Of a stretch of DNA of 64,000 nucleotides, positions 32,414 through 40,971 are shown piece by piece. Where the stretch lies: positions 1 through 64,000 of the forward strand of contig CBFHMJ010000041.1 in the NCBI GenBank assembly GCA_965656875.1. Reading direction: 5' to 3'. Every line of letters starts with the position of its first letter. Position 1 is the stretch's first letter. The position numbers and the translations under genes are program-made. A model generated the notes under the pieces. It worked only from the letters and a program-made list of their open reading frames with translations. It was not told where the DNA came from and searched no databases. This DNA is from CBFHMJ01 sp965656875. Its GTDB lineage: Bacteria > Pseudomonadota > Gammaproteobacteria > Enterobacterales > Alteromonadaceae.

Positions 32414-33943
32414 TTAATCTCGGTGTACGGGAAACTTCATGGTAAATGATGTCCCAACACCGAGTTTGCTATCGACTTCAATCGTACCGTGATGACCTTC
32501 AATAATTGCGTAGCTGATCGACAATCCCAGCCCGGTGCCAACGCCCACGGGTTTCGTGGTAAAGAATGGCGTGAACAATTTACTGATGTTTTCTTCTGAA
32601 ATGCCGCAACCAGTGTCTTTAATAGTGACATAAACCGAGTGTTCGTCATCCCTTGAATAAATGCTGAGTGTGCCGCCAGGCTCCATGGCTTGTCGTGCGT
32701 TGACGATAAAGTTAATAAACACTTGTTCCAGCTGACCGGCATTGGCCATCACGAAATGACTATCCTGAAAATCAGTCACCACTTTGTAGTCATATTTTAG
32801 TTGGTTCATTGTTAATTCAAGAACTTGTTCCAACAGTGTTTTCATCGTGACTGGCTCCAGGGTTGTGGTATCACCATGACTGAATGTTTTAAGCCCGCCG
32901 ACAATATTTTTAACACGTTTTAATCCGTCTTTTGAACTGACTACTAATGACTCAAGGTCATCAATCAAAAATTCGACATCGTATTTTGATTTCATCTCAT
33001 ACCATTGATCAGACTGAATACCGACTTTGTTAGCCAGCTCTTCTAACTCACTCAGTAAGTTTTTGATATCAACAATATACTCATCCAACATCGCAAAGTT
33101 ACTCAATACATAGCCAACCGGGTTATTGATTTCGTGAGCGACTCCGGCAGCTAACTGACCCAGTGAAACCATTTTCTCTGACTGAATGAGTTGGCTTTGT
33201 GTTTGTTCCAGTTGTTGATGTGTCGATTGCAGTTCTTCAAAGCGTTTTCTGAGTGTGACTGCTGAGGTTTTTTGCTGAATGGCAATGTTGACGACACTGC
33301 GAGCTGACTCCAGTGTTTGCAACTTGCTGATATCAATGTCGTCGTCAGAGTGAAAAAAGAAAAAGGCAAAACCGAATTTATTCGTGCCGTGCTTAACGGG
33401 CAAAACAAACATAAAGCTGCTTTGCAATTCTTCCAGTGCCGGAGGTGGCATAAATTCATTCAGTACCACGAGTTGTGATTCATACTCAATTTCAGCGAGG
33501 GCGTTGATTAGTGCGTCGAAGTTTAATTCAGTGATCGGATTTTGCTGCTTTGCTTCGGTGATTAATTCACTGTTACAGCCTTTAACCGCATTGAGTTGAT
33601 AACCTTGTTCACTCTTTTGACGATTGGCGTACAGGCTAAGCGGTGTTTGTAAAAACGCGGTGGCCTGGTCAATAAACTTATTAATGACTTTTGCTATCGA
33701 AGGTTCGTTTAGTGTGGATGCAGCGAGAGCGGTAATGAATTCGAGTTGGTGATCTTTTTGCCGGGTTACTTCCTGCTGATAACTGATTTTAGTCTCCATG
33801 TTTTTGAGTTTGGTTTTGTGTTGTTCCAGCAAGACGTTAGTCAATTCCCGCTGGTTTATTTCTTCTTCCAGCGTTTCTTCGAGCTCTCGGACTTTCGCTT
33901 GCAATGCCAGCAGGTCATTCGGTCGGGTAGGGTTGTTATCCAT
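32414..33943 (-). CDS. Cytoplasmic histidine kinase with coiled coil and GAF-like sensor
   Basis: A 509-residue kinase without membrane helices. Residues about 8-70 form a coiled coil, about 75-220 a GAF-like domain (hydrophobic F-G-F-A-F-F-F-F core), a second coiled coil precedes the H-box S-L-G-Q-L-A-A-G-V-A-H-E-I-N-N-P (about 265-280), and a HATPase domain follows with D-T-G-C-G-I and G-T-G-L-G-L-S. It lies between two response-regulator genes and in reverse orientation to both, in the signalling cluster beside the sigma-54 activator. It is the best local candidate to phosphorylate those regulators. The sensed signal is unknown. Confidence 0.88.
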   Translation of the reverse strand: MDNNPTRPNDLLALQAKVRELEETLEEEINQRELTNVLLEQHKTKLKNMETKISYQQEVTRQKDHQLEFITALAASTLNEPSIAKVINKFIDQATAFLQTPLSLYANRQKSEQGYQLNAVKGCNSELITEAKQQNPITELNFDALINALAEIEYESQLVVLNEFMPPPALEELQSSFMFVLPVKHGTNKFGFAFFFFHSDDDIDISKLQTLESARSVVNIAIQQKTSAVTLRKRFEELQSTHQQLEQTQSQLIQSEKMVSLGQLAAGVAHEINNPVGYVLSNFAMLDEYIVDIKNLLSELEELANKVGIQSDQWYEMKSKYDVEFLIDDLESLVVSSKDGLKRVKNIVGGLKTFSHGDTTTLEPVTMKTLLEQVLELTMNQLKYDYKVVTDFQDSHFVMANAGQLEQVFINFIVNARQAMEPGGTLSIYSRDDEHSVYVTIKDTGCGISEENISKLFTPFFTTKPVGVGTGLGLSISYAIIEGHHGTIEVDSKLGVGTSFTMKFPVHRD

Positions 33944-34007
33944 GCATTTATTGTGATGTTAATTGTTAGAGTGAAAGTAAATGATGTGTCTCAAAAACAG
34001 CGAACCA

Positions 34008-34031
34008 GACTATACTTAAAGAAGCATAGTC
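34008..34031. promoter_or_regulatory. Palindrome between divergent kinase and regulator genes
   Basis: GACTATACTT (34008-34017) and AAGCATAGTC (34022-34031) form a ten-base inverted repeat with one mismatch and a four-base centre. It lies in the 155-base gap between the divergent kinase and HD-domain regulator genes, five bases before a TTGACA -35-like hexamer. It is probably an operator or a stable hairpin. Confidence 0.5.
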
Positions 34032-34098
34032 CAGTTTTGACAAACGGGTAGTTGTCCATTGGTGTTGTTGTGCAGATTTTTTCTGTTCAGGGGAGTGC

Positions 34099-35394
34099 AT
34101 GATGGAAGAACAAAATAAGAAACATAAAATCTTTTTGGTTGATGACGAAACAGAAATTTTAAGTGCGTTAAGAAGGGTATTTAGACGTCAGTATGATGTA
34201 GAAGTGTTTGAATTTGGTGGTGATGCGCTGGCTGCGATGGAGAATGAACAGGTCACGGTGCTTATCTCTGATATGAGAATGCCGGTGATGGATGGCGCTG
34301 AACTGTTATCAAAAGCAAAAGCCGTACAGCCGGATACCATTCGTATTTTGTTGACTGGTTATTCTGATATGGACAGTACCGCCAAAGCAATAAATGAAGG
34401 CGAGATTTTCAGTTATGTCAGCAAGCCCTGGAACAACAATGATTTACAGCTGGTTGTAACGCAAGCGGTTGAACGTTATGAGCTCAATGCCAAAGTTAAA
34501 AGGCTCAACGCCGAACTACAACTTAAAAATGAACAACTGAACATCATCAACCAGGGGTTGGAAGAGAAGGTTCAGCAGCGAACGAAAGCGTTGGTGGCAT
34601 CAAATGATAAGCTTTCAAACTCATTGAAAAGACAGCGTGACTTGTTTCAGGGCGTTGTTGAAATGGTGAATCGGATTGTTTGCGATCGAATTGAGGATCA
34701 CCAGGGACATAGCAAGCGCATTGCATTTCATTGTCGAATGGTTGCTGAAGAGCTGGGACTGGAACGAGCGCTGATCACCCGTATTTATCTGGCGGCGTTA
34801 ACTCATGAAATGGGAAAAGTGGGGCTACCAGATGAAATTCTTAATACGCCAGAGAGCCTGATGGATAACTCGCAGGAGTATGTTTATCAGCAATATGTCC
34901 TTAAAGGTGCTGACATCATTGAATCTATTCCGACGATGGCTGAAGTCGGTGAAATTATTCGACATCAGAACGAATCATGGAATGGACAAGGTTTTCCAGA
35001 CAAACTGGCGGGTGACTCAATCCCAGTCGGGGCCAGAATTCTGCGGGTTGTTATGGATTACGACAATTTGATTCTGGGGCGAAAACTGGAAGAATCCGTA
35101 TCACCTGAAGAAGGCATTCGCTGGTTAGAGCGTGATGAAGCCGAAGTCTACGATAAAGCAATCGTCAAAACCTACATCAAAGTGCTAAATGAATTACCAA
35201 ACAGTCCTGAAAACCGAATTGATCATGCGGTGTCGTCTAATATGATCCGGGCGGGCATGGTGGTTTCTCAGGATGTGATACTCGACGATAAGGTACTGGT
35301 AACAAAAGACACGGAACTGACGATTCCAGTTGTAGAAAAACTGAAAGCGATTGAGGCGAATAAAGGCGCTTCATTGATCTTTTTCGTTTATTAG
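34099..35394 (+). CDS. Response regulator with degenerate HD-GYP domain (second copy)
   Basis: A 431-residue protein with receiver Asp58, switch Lys109, a coiled coil (about 130-185) and an HD-GYP-like domain. The motif changes match the paralogue at 31094-32380: T-H-E-M-G-K (HE for HD, 236-237), R-H-Q-N-E in place of RHHHE (Q290, N291) and N-G-Q-G-F-P in place of DGxGYP. The domain fold is retained but the metal-binding histidine pair is gone, so phosphodiesterase activity is unlikely. A second ATG at 34102 is equally possible; GGGGAG lies upstream. It is divergent from the kinase gene. Confidence 0.88.
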   Translation: MMEEQNKKHKIFLVDDETEILSALRRVFRRQYDVEVFEFGGDALAAMENEQVTVLISDMRMPVMDGAELLSKAKAVQPDTIRILLTGYSDMDSTAKAINEGEIFSYVSKPWNNNDLQLVVTQAVERYELNAKVKRLNAELQLKNEQLNIINQGLEEKVQQRTKALVASNDKLSNSLKRQRDLFQGVVEMVNRIVCDRIEDHQGHSKRIAFHCRMVAEELGLERALITRIYLAALTHEMGKVGLPDEILNTPESLMDNSQEYVYQQYVLKGADIIESIPTMAEVGEIIRHQNESWNGQGFPDKLAGDSIPVGARILRVVMDYDNLILGRKLEESVSPEEGIRWLERDEAEVYDKAIVKTYIKVLNELPNSPENRIDHAVSSNMIRAGMVVSQDVILDDKVLVTKDTELTIPVVEKLKAIEANKGASLIFFVY

Positions 35395-35448
35395 TCAAAG
35401 CCCTTGCCTTACCATGTTGCGCATCTCAGAAGCGAAGACGTGAAAACA

Positions 35449-36087
35449 ATGAAAGTTGAAGATATACGACGCGAATATTTAAGTGAGCCGTTATCAGAAG
35501 ATAACCTGAATAATGACCCGTTTGTACAATTTGATAGCTGGCTGAAACAGGCGATTACAGCCGAATTGAAAGACCCTACGGCCATGAGTGTCGCGACGGT
35601 TGATGAACACGGACAGCCTTCACAACGGATTGTGTTGTTGAAACATGTTGATGCTGAAGGTTTTGTTTTTTATACCAATCTTGAGAGTCGCAAAGCGCAG
35701 GAAATCAAAGGAAATAATAAAGTCTCTTTACACTTTCCCTGGCATAACATGGAACGCCAGGTCATTGTGTATGGTACGGCTGAACAGCTTAGTACAGCTC
35801 AGGTCATGAAGTACTTTATGTCTCGTCCTAAAGAAAGCCAGATTGCGGCCTGGGCCTCAAAGCAAAGCCATCCGATAAACTCCCGCCAGTTACTTATGCA
35901 GCAATTTACTCGCATGAAACAAAAATTCTCTGAGGGTGAAGTCCCGTTGCCTTCTTTCTGGGGGGGCTTCCGGGTGAAACCTCATCAAATAGAATTCTGG
36001 CAAGGTGGTGAGCATCGTATTCATGATCGTTTTATGTATCGACGCGACGATGCCGATAACTGGCATATTGAACGATTGATGCCATAA
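35449..36087 (+). CDS. pdxH: Pyridoxine/pyridoxamine 5'-phosphate oxidase
   Basis: A 212-residue FMN enzyme making pyridoxal 5'-phosphate. Family blocks are intact: D-P-T-A-M-S-V-A-T-V-D-E-H-G-Q-P-S-Q-R-I-V-L-L-K, F-Y-T-N-L-E-S-R-K-A, R-Q-V-I-V-Y-G-T-A-E, S-F-W-G-G-F-R-V and H-D-R-F-M-Y. The start M-K-V-E-D-I-R-R-E-Y at 35449 fits the family. An upstream TTG at 35404 and a GTG at 35440 are alternatives, and none has a strong ribosome site. It follows the HD-domain regulator by about 50 bases but is functionally unrelated. Confidence 0.95.
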   Translation: MKVEDIRREYLSEPLSEDNLNNDPFVQFDSWLKQAITAELKDPTAMSVATVDEHGQPSQRIVLLKHVDAEGFVFYTNLESRKAQEIKGNNKVSLHFPWHNMERQVIVYGTAEQLSTAQVMKYFMSRPKESQIAAWASKQSHPINSRQLLMQQFTRMKQKFSEGEVPLPSFWGGFRVKPHQIEFWQGGEHRIHDRFMYRRDDADNWHIERLMP

Positions 36088-36116
36088 CGATACGTATCGA
36101 CTGAGCGGTAACGTTT

Positions 36117-36887
36117 GTGTTCATTGATAGTCATACTCATCTGGATTTTAAGCAATTTGCTGTGGATCGGCATGAAGTAATCAGTCAAGCCACCAGCGTG
36201 GGTGTTGGTGGTTTTATTGTGCCATCGGTCAGTCCGGGTAATCTGGATGCTGTGCTGGCACTGTCAACGCAATATGACAACATCTTTCCTGCTCTTGGTT
36301 TTCATCCCTGGTTTTTGCAAGATGTTTGCCCGGAGGATATGACTCTACTCAGACAGGGATTGAAGCAAAATCCGTCGGTGATTGCGGTCGGTGAATGTGG
36401 GCTGGATTTCGCCTTGGATAACAAGGACGTGCAGCATGATGTCTTTATTGCTCAGGTGAAGCTGGCAATCGAGTTTGATAAACCATTAATTATTCATCAC
36501 CGTAAGAGTCATGATGCCATTCTAAAACAACTGCGTTTATACCAACCGCCTGCCGGGGGCGTAATTCATGCTTTTTCCGGCAGCCAGCAACAGGCTGAAC
36601 AGTATCTGGCACTGGGATTTAAATTGGGCGTAGGTGGCACAATCACTTATGAAAGAGCCCGAAAGACCCGTGATGTGATTGCCAGGGTTCCCTTATCTTC
36701 GTTATTACTGGAAACCGATTCACCAGATATGCCGTTGTGTGGCAGGCAAGGGCAGCGTAATTCACCTGTTTGTATTCCCGAGATATTCAACTGCTTATGT
36801 GAGATTCGAGCTGAATCCGCTGACATGATAAAAAAGGAGGTATTTAAGACGACACAGACCTTATTCAGATTACCTGATGTAAATTGA
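36117..36887 (+). CDS. TatD-family metal-dependent deoxyribonuclease
   Basis: A 256-residue TIM-barrel hydrolase. It begins M-F-I-D-S-H-T-H-L-D with the metal-binding HxH, and retains G-E-C-G-L-D, P-L-I-I-H-H-R-K-S, G-V-I-H-A-F-S-G and L-L-E-T-D-S-P-D. These features match the YjjV/TatD group of 3'-5' exonucleases. The start is GTG at 36117, 29 bases after pdxH, with a GAGCGG-like ribosome site. The physiological substrate is not established for this subgroup. Confidence 0.92.
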   Translation: MFIDSHTHLDFKQFAVDRHEVISQATSVGVGGFIVPSVSPGNLDAVLALSTQYDNIFPALGFHPWFLQDVCPEDMTLLRQGLKQNPSVIAVGECGLDFALDNKDVQHDVFIAQVKLAIEFDKPLIIHHRKSHDAILKQLRLYQPPAGGVIHAFSGSQQQAEQYLALGFKLGVGGTITYERARKTRDVIARVPLSSLLLETDSPDMPLCGRQGQRNSPVCIPEIFNCLCEIRAESADMIKKEVFKTTQTLFRLPDVN

Positions 36888-37009
36888 ACAGGGACACTGC
36901 TACACAATAGATCCTGATAAAAATAAATGAATAGTCATTCAGCCGTGATCTTTGACCAAAAGTCAGGCTACAATACGTTCCTCATTACCTTTATTCTTAC
37001 CAAAGATGA

Positions 37010-38122
37010 GTGATACCCGTGCAGACAAATACGTATACCGTATCTTGTTCATCAGCCGCTGATAACAGCATTAAAAAAACAATAATAACTAAATTAGCTG
37101 ATTTTCAAGTTACATTAAAACAAGATGTTATAAGAGTATCTCCCGGCTGGATTAGTGCTAACCATGAAACAGTCAGTTTTCATTTCAATCATCCTTTGCC
37201 TGACAGAGCAAATTCGGACCTTTCTTCTTTACAACAATTCACTGAAAAAACAGCAAGAAAAATCGTACTGTTTGGTCGTGAATTGACGTTAAATGATCTA
37301 ACGAAAATCGCTGAAAAATGGCCGGGGTTGTTCACGCAACCACGGTATATGGAGATTGTTAAGCCCGCCGAACAGTTACCTGCGGGTGTTGCAATTTATC
37401 TTGAAGAATTGCCTGAGCATGAATCAGTGCTGTCATTGGCGAATGAGATGGAGATTGAAGTAGTCGCCGTTCAGGATGCGCCTCAGTTACATGAACCGGG
37501 TGTGCTGGTGATGGATATGGATTCAACCGCGATTGAGATTGAATGCATTGATGAAATGGCCGTACTGGCTGGTGTTGGAGAGGAAGTTGCCAACGTTACT
37601 GCGCAGGCGATGCGGGGAGAGCTGGATTTTGCTCAGAGTCTTATCAAGCGCGTAGCAGCACTGGAAGGTGCTGGCGAGAATATCGTGACGGATTTACTGG
37701 ATACTATCCCGTTAATGCCGGGTTTATCACATCTGGTCCGATCTCTTAAGGCACATCAATGGAAAGTTGTGATAGCATCAGGTGGTTTTTTGCCTTTCAC
37801 TGAACATTTACAGCAGATGTTAGGGCTTGATGCGACGTTCGCGAATGACCTGGAGATTATTGACGGCAAGCTAACCGGTAAGGTTAATGGTGAGATTGTC
37901 GATGCTCAGAAAAAAGCTGATGTTGTACTGGCAGTTGCAGAGCAAGCTGGTATTCCTCGTCAGCAAACTGTCGCGATGGGCGATGGTGCGAATGATCTTA
38001 TTATGATGGATGCCGCCGGATTAGGTGTCGCCTTCCATGCCAAGCCATTGGTTCAGTCTAAAGCAAAAACATCCATTTCCCATGGTGGGTTAGATCAATT
38101 GCTTTATTTACTGGAGAGCTAA
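37010..38122 (+). CDS. serB: Phosphoserine phosphatase
   Basis: A 370-residue HAD enzyme for the last step of serine synthesis. The C-terminal catalytic domain has M-D-M-D-S-T-A-I-E-I-E (DxD nucleophile), V-I-A-S-G-G-F and M-G-D-G-A-N-D. The N-terminal 150 residues form the ACT-like regulatory region usual in long SerB proteins. The start is GTG at 37010 or GTG at 37019; the nearby ATG at 37006 is out of frame. The stop codon directly abuts the ATG of the next gene. Confidence 0.93.
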   Translation: MIPVQTNTYTVSCSSAADNSIKKTIITKLADFQVTLKQDVIRVSPGWISANHETVSFHFNHPLPDRANSDLSSLQQFTEKTARKIVLFGRELTLNDLTKIAEKWPGLFTQPRYMEIVKPAEQLPAGVAIYLEELPEHESVLSLANEMEIEVVAVQDAPQLHEPGVLVMDMDSTAIEIECIDEMAVLAGVGEEVANVTAQAMRGELDFAQSLIKRVAALEGAGENIVTDLLDTIPLMPGLSHLVRSLKAHQWKVVIASGGFLPFTEHLQQMLGLDATFANDLEIIDGKLTGKVNGEIVDAQKKADVVLAVAEQAGIPRQQTVAMGDGANDLIMMDAAGLGVAFHAKPLVQSKAKTSISHGGLDQLLYLLES

Positions 38123-39034
38123 ATGGCTGTTAAACAGGAGTCGTTGTTTATTCCTGATGGAGAACACCAGTTACACCTCAGACACATAGTGTCGGATTCA
38201 AATGCTGAAAGTGACCATAAACCGGTTGTGTTTATGGTTCATGGTGCCATCGAGAACGGTAAGATTTTTTACACGGAAAAAGGCAAGGGACTGGCCTGTT
38301 ACCTGGCTGAACATGGTTTTGATGTTTATGTCATGGATTTACGTGGCAGAGGGGAATCGATTCCTCGTATTCGTCCGTTTGATGACTATGGACAAACGGA
38401 AACGATTCTTCACGATTTACCACTCCTGTTTAACTACATTCATGCGCGTTGTGAGCAACCTATTCATCTGATTGCCCATTCCTGGGGTGGCGTGTTGCTG
38501 ACATCGATGTTGGCGCGTTTTCCTGAGATGTTACCTAACGTTGCCAGTAAAACTTACTTTGGCACTAAGCGCAGTATTTCGGTGTTTAATACGCGAAAAT
38601 TCTTCACCGTTGATATGTTCTGGAATCGACTGGCGCGGCTGGTGGCAAAAAAGAAAGGATATTTACCGGCTGCGAAGATGAACTTTGGTTCTGACGATGA
38701 AACGATTAAATCGTTAGAACAAAGTGTTGCCTGGGTGAAGCGGGGTGACTGGGTGGATACGGATGATCAGTTTGATTATCGTCATGCTTGTGAAGCCATC
38801 AACTGGCCTCCAACCTGGCATATCACCGCAATTAATGACACGGTACTGGGTCATCCGGTTGATGTTAAACGTTTTGCCGATGAAGCAGGACAGTCAAATG
38901 CTCGTATGACATTGTTGTCGAAGGAAAATGGCAATAAGCACGATTACGATCACATCGATATGCTGACTCACAAACTGGCTGTTAAGGACCATTTTCCGGA
39001 CGTTGTTTCCTGGCTTAAACAAGCCAGCCAGTAA
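38123..39034 (+). CDS. Alpha/beta hydrolase
   Basis: A 303-residue hydrolase. The oxyanion region F-M-V-H-G-A-I-E-N-G, the nucleophile elbow I-A-H-S-W-G-G-V and the D-L-R-G-R-G-E-S strand are clear. The late H-D-Y-D-H-I-D supplies the probable catalytic histidine. No signal peptide, so cytoplasmic. It starts on the base after the serB stop and is probably co-transcribed. The substrate is unknown; lipase- or esterase-like activity is inferred from the fold. Confidence 0.85.
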   Translation: MAVKQESLFIPDGEHQLHLRHIVSDSNAESDHKPVVFMVHGAIENGKIFYTEKGKGLACYLAEHGFDVYVMDLRGRGESIPRIRPFDDYGQTETILHDLPLLFNYIHARCEQPIHLIAHSWGGVLLTSMLARFPEMLPNVASKTYFGTKRSISVFNTRKFFTVDMFWNRLARLVAKKKGYLPAAKMNFGSDDETIKSLEQSVAWVKRGDWVDTDDQFDYRHACEAINWPPTWHITAINDTVLGHPVDVKRFADEAGQSNARMTLLSKENGNKHDYDHIDMLTHKLAVKDHFPDVVSWLKQASQ

Positions 39035-39085
39035 CAGCCTGATGAGCATTATTTGCTCATGTTGTTAATAGCTTCAGGACGACAT

Positions 39086-39532
39086 TTATTTCGGTCGTTT
39101 GACACGCGCCAGTCGTCTGGCGCGTAAATGAATAGCCAGCAGTACAGGTGTCATTGTGCCAATACCAATGTGCAAATAGCTGGTGTATTCTCGAAATGCT
39201 TCCCCGCCGCTGTAATACAGCAACCATGCCGAACACACCATAACCAGACAGAAAGTCGCCAGCGTTATGCCGGATTTAAGATGGCGTTTTCCTTTCCAGC
39301 CAATGGGCACATGATTAATACTGATCGCGCCAATCAGTAACAGCATCAGAAACGCAGAAAATCCATGAAGTTGTAGAATGGGATATTGCCAGGGATGTTT
39401 TTCAGGCCCAAAAGTGCCTTCGATAGTGACGAAGTTATTCAGGTAAAAAAAGGAAAGGCCGCTGATAAGGCTTAACGCCAAAAAGCCGTAAAGCAGCTTT
39501 TTGACCCAACCAGACATGCTTTTATTAATCAT
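39086..39532 (-). CDS. b561-like membrane protein of the flavin redox operon
   Basis: A 148-residue protein with four membrane helices (about 11-32, 51-74, 86-106 and 117-136). Histidines at about 56, 74, 121 and 135 lie in or at the ends of helices, in the manner of bis-heme b561/DUF4405-type proteins. Heme binding is therefore plausible but unproven. The ATG at 39532 follows GAGGAAA and overlaps the end of apbE by eight bases. As the last gene of the operon it may pass electrons between the membrane quinone pool and the exported FMN protein. Confidence 0.75.
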   Translation of the reverse strand: MINKSMSGWVKKLLYGFLALSLISGLSFFYLNNFVTIEGTFGPEKHPWQYPILQLHGFSAFLMLLLIGAISINHVPIGWKGKRHLKSGITLATFCLVMVCSAWLLYYSGGEAFREYTSYLHIGIGTMTPVLLAIHLRARRLARVKRPK

Positions 39533-40394
39533 GGATTTCCTCGGGGTAATAGTGCAAATCACCGTGTTCATCTACCGATAATGCCTGAGCAACAAAGTGA
39601 TCCAAAATGTGTTCAAACTGGTTTTGGTCTTCGTGACATAGCAAGGCAACTTTGGTGAGTGCATCTGCTGTCATGCCCGATTCGGCAAAAACCGACCAGG
39701 ATTTTACCGCATTTACGGGGCGTTGTGTGCGAGGATTAAAATATTGTGGTGTCTGTTGAAAGTAACTCGAACTGGTTGCCATAGCGGGGGCACTCGATTC
39801 GACGACAATAGCCTGATCCGGACTGGCGGGATGTCGGATATAAAACGGAGAAATATCGGTGTGATTTCTAACGATATCGCCGCCTGCATTGATCGTGGCT
39901 TTAATATCTGCCGGGATTGTTTGCAGTGCGCAATCAATCGCAAAACCTTTCGCGATCCCGCTCAGGTCAATAATCACAGGGCGTTCGAGTTTTATTTCCC
40001 GGGTTTGTTCGTTCAATGTTATGTGTTGCCAGTTACCGTAATGTTCTAAGGACTCTGGTAAGTGTAGCGGGGATTTCAGATTTCCGGCAGTGATTAAACC
40101 AGCAGCGCAGCAGACGTCATAAAGTCCAGAGGTCTTATTACTTAATTTCAGTGCTAAAGACAGCACAGAGACCAGTTGTTCGCTAATGATTAGTGGTTTA
40201 TCTGCAGGAAGGCTGTTGAGTTGATTCAATTCGCTGGCTGCATCATGAAAATTCAATCGTTGTTGGCAAGCGTGAAGAACGGCAAAAGCCTGCTCGCTAA
40301 TATCGAGCAGACTTTGTTGAGTTGCATCACCATTGAGGTGAATATCTACATACGTGCCTAACAGAGGCTTACAGCGATTAATGCTGTTTTTCAT
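39525..40394 (-). CDS. apbE: FAD:protein FMN transferase ApbE
   Basis: A 289-residue enzyme that attaches FMN covalently to Thr or Ser of target proteins. Hallmarks seen are F-H-D-A-A-S-E-L-N-Q-L-N, S-G-L-Y-D-V-C, I-D-L-S-G-I-A-K-G-F-A-I-D, I-N-A-G-G-D-I-V and G-M-T-A-D-A-L-T-K. Periplasmic ApbE proteins usually carry a signal peptide, but here the N-terminus is short and polar, so cytoplasmic or a missed lipid anchor are both possible. Its substrate is probably the FMN-binding protein encoded four bases upstream. Confidence 0.93.
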   Translation of the reverse strand: MKNSINRCKPLLGTYVDIHLNGDATQQSLLDISEQAFAVLHACQQRLNFHDAASELNQLNSLPADKPLIISEQLVSVLSLALKLSNKTSGLYDVCCAAGLITAGNLKSPLHLPESLEHYGNWQHITLNEQTREIKLERPVIIDLSGIAKGFAIDCALQTIPADIKATINAGGDIVRNHTDISPFYIRHPASPDQAIVVESSAPAMATSSSYFQQTPQYFNPRTQRPVNAVKSWSVFAESGMTADALTKVALLCHEDQNQFEHILDHFVAQALSVDEHGDLHYYPEEIHD

Positions 40395-40398
40395 GGCG

Positions 40399-40965
40399 TT
40401 ATGCTTGTAGCGGTGCCAGTGCGACTTTCCATGTATGCGTTAAGCGATTAATGCCGTCTGTAATGTGTGAGCATGACAGCGTAGCTCCGGCAATATTGAC
40501 GATTTCTTCGTCCAGCTCCAGCACAGTCGTATGGTCTTTACCATGAAACTGTTCGCGCCATTTTGGTATACGAACCTGATCACCATAACTTTCACGATAG
40601 GTCAGTACTTCCAGTCCGATGACTTTGCCTTCATGAGTCAGTGCAACCGCTAAATCGATGTTCTCGTGCTTGCCAATAACCTGATCCAGAATGAACCAGT
40701 TATTGTCTGCTGTTTTCCAGACCTTCAGTTCATTGTGTCGAACCCGAACATCCGTTGCATCTTCGATTGTTTCTGCTTGCTGCTCAGTCAGCGTCACTTC
40801 AACTTTCGTTAACGCGGCTTTACCTAACAGTATTTCTTTGGCTTGATCAACCGTCAGAAATGTTTTCGCACTGGCCATTGAAACCGGCAACATACTACAC
40901 ACGGTAACGGCAGTAGCTGATTTAATGAAAGAACGGCGGTTAACACCGTTAGTGTGATCAGTCAT
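40399..40965 (-). CDS. Tat-exported FMN-binding domain protein
   Basis: A 188-residue protein with a twin-arginine signal (N-R-R-S-F-I-K near residues 9-15, then a hydrophobic stretch ending A-S-A). The FMN-binding domain ends with N-I-A-G-A-T-L-S-C-S-H-I-T-D-G-I-N-R, which carries the GAT-x-S flavinylation core. The conserved Asp and Ser before it are replaced (V, A), so the site is slightly atypical. Adjacent apbE would attach the FMN. Folded export by Tat fits a cofactor-loaded electron-transfer protein acting in the periplasm. Confidence 0.88.
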   Translation of the reverse strand: MTDHTNGVNRRSFIKSATAVTVCSMLPVSMASAKTFLTVDQAKEILLGKAALTKVEVTLTEQQAETIEDATDVRVRHNELKVWKTADNNWFILDQVIGKHENIDLAVALTHEGKVIGLEVLTYRESYGDQVRIPKWREQFHGKDHTTVLELDEEIVNIAGATLSCSHITDGINRLTHTWKVALAPLQA

Positions 40966-40971
40966 AACGTT

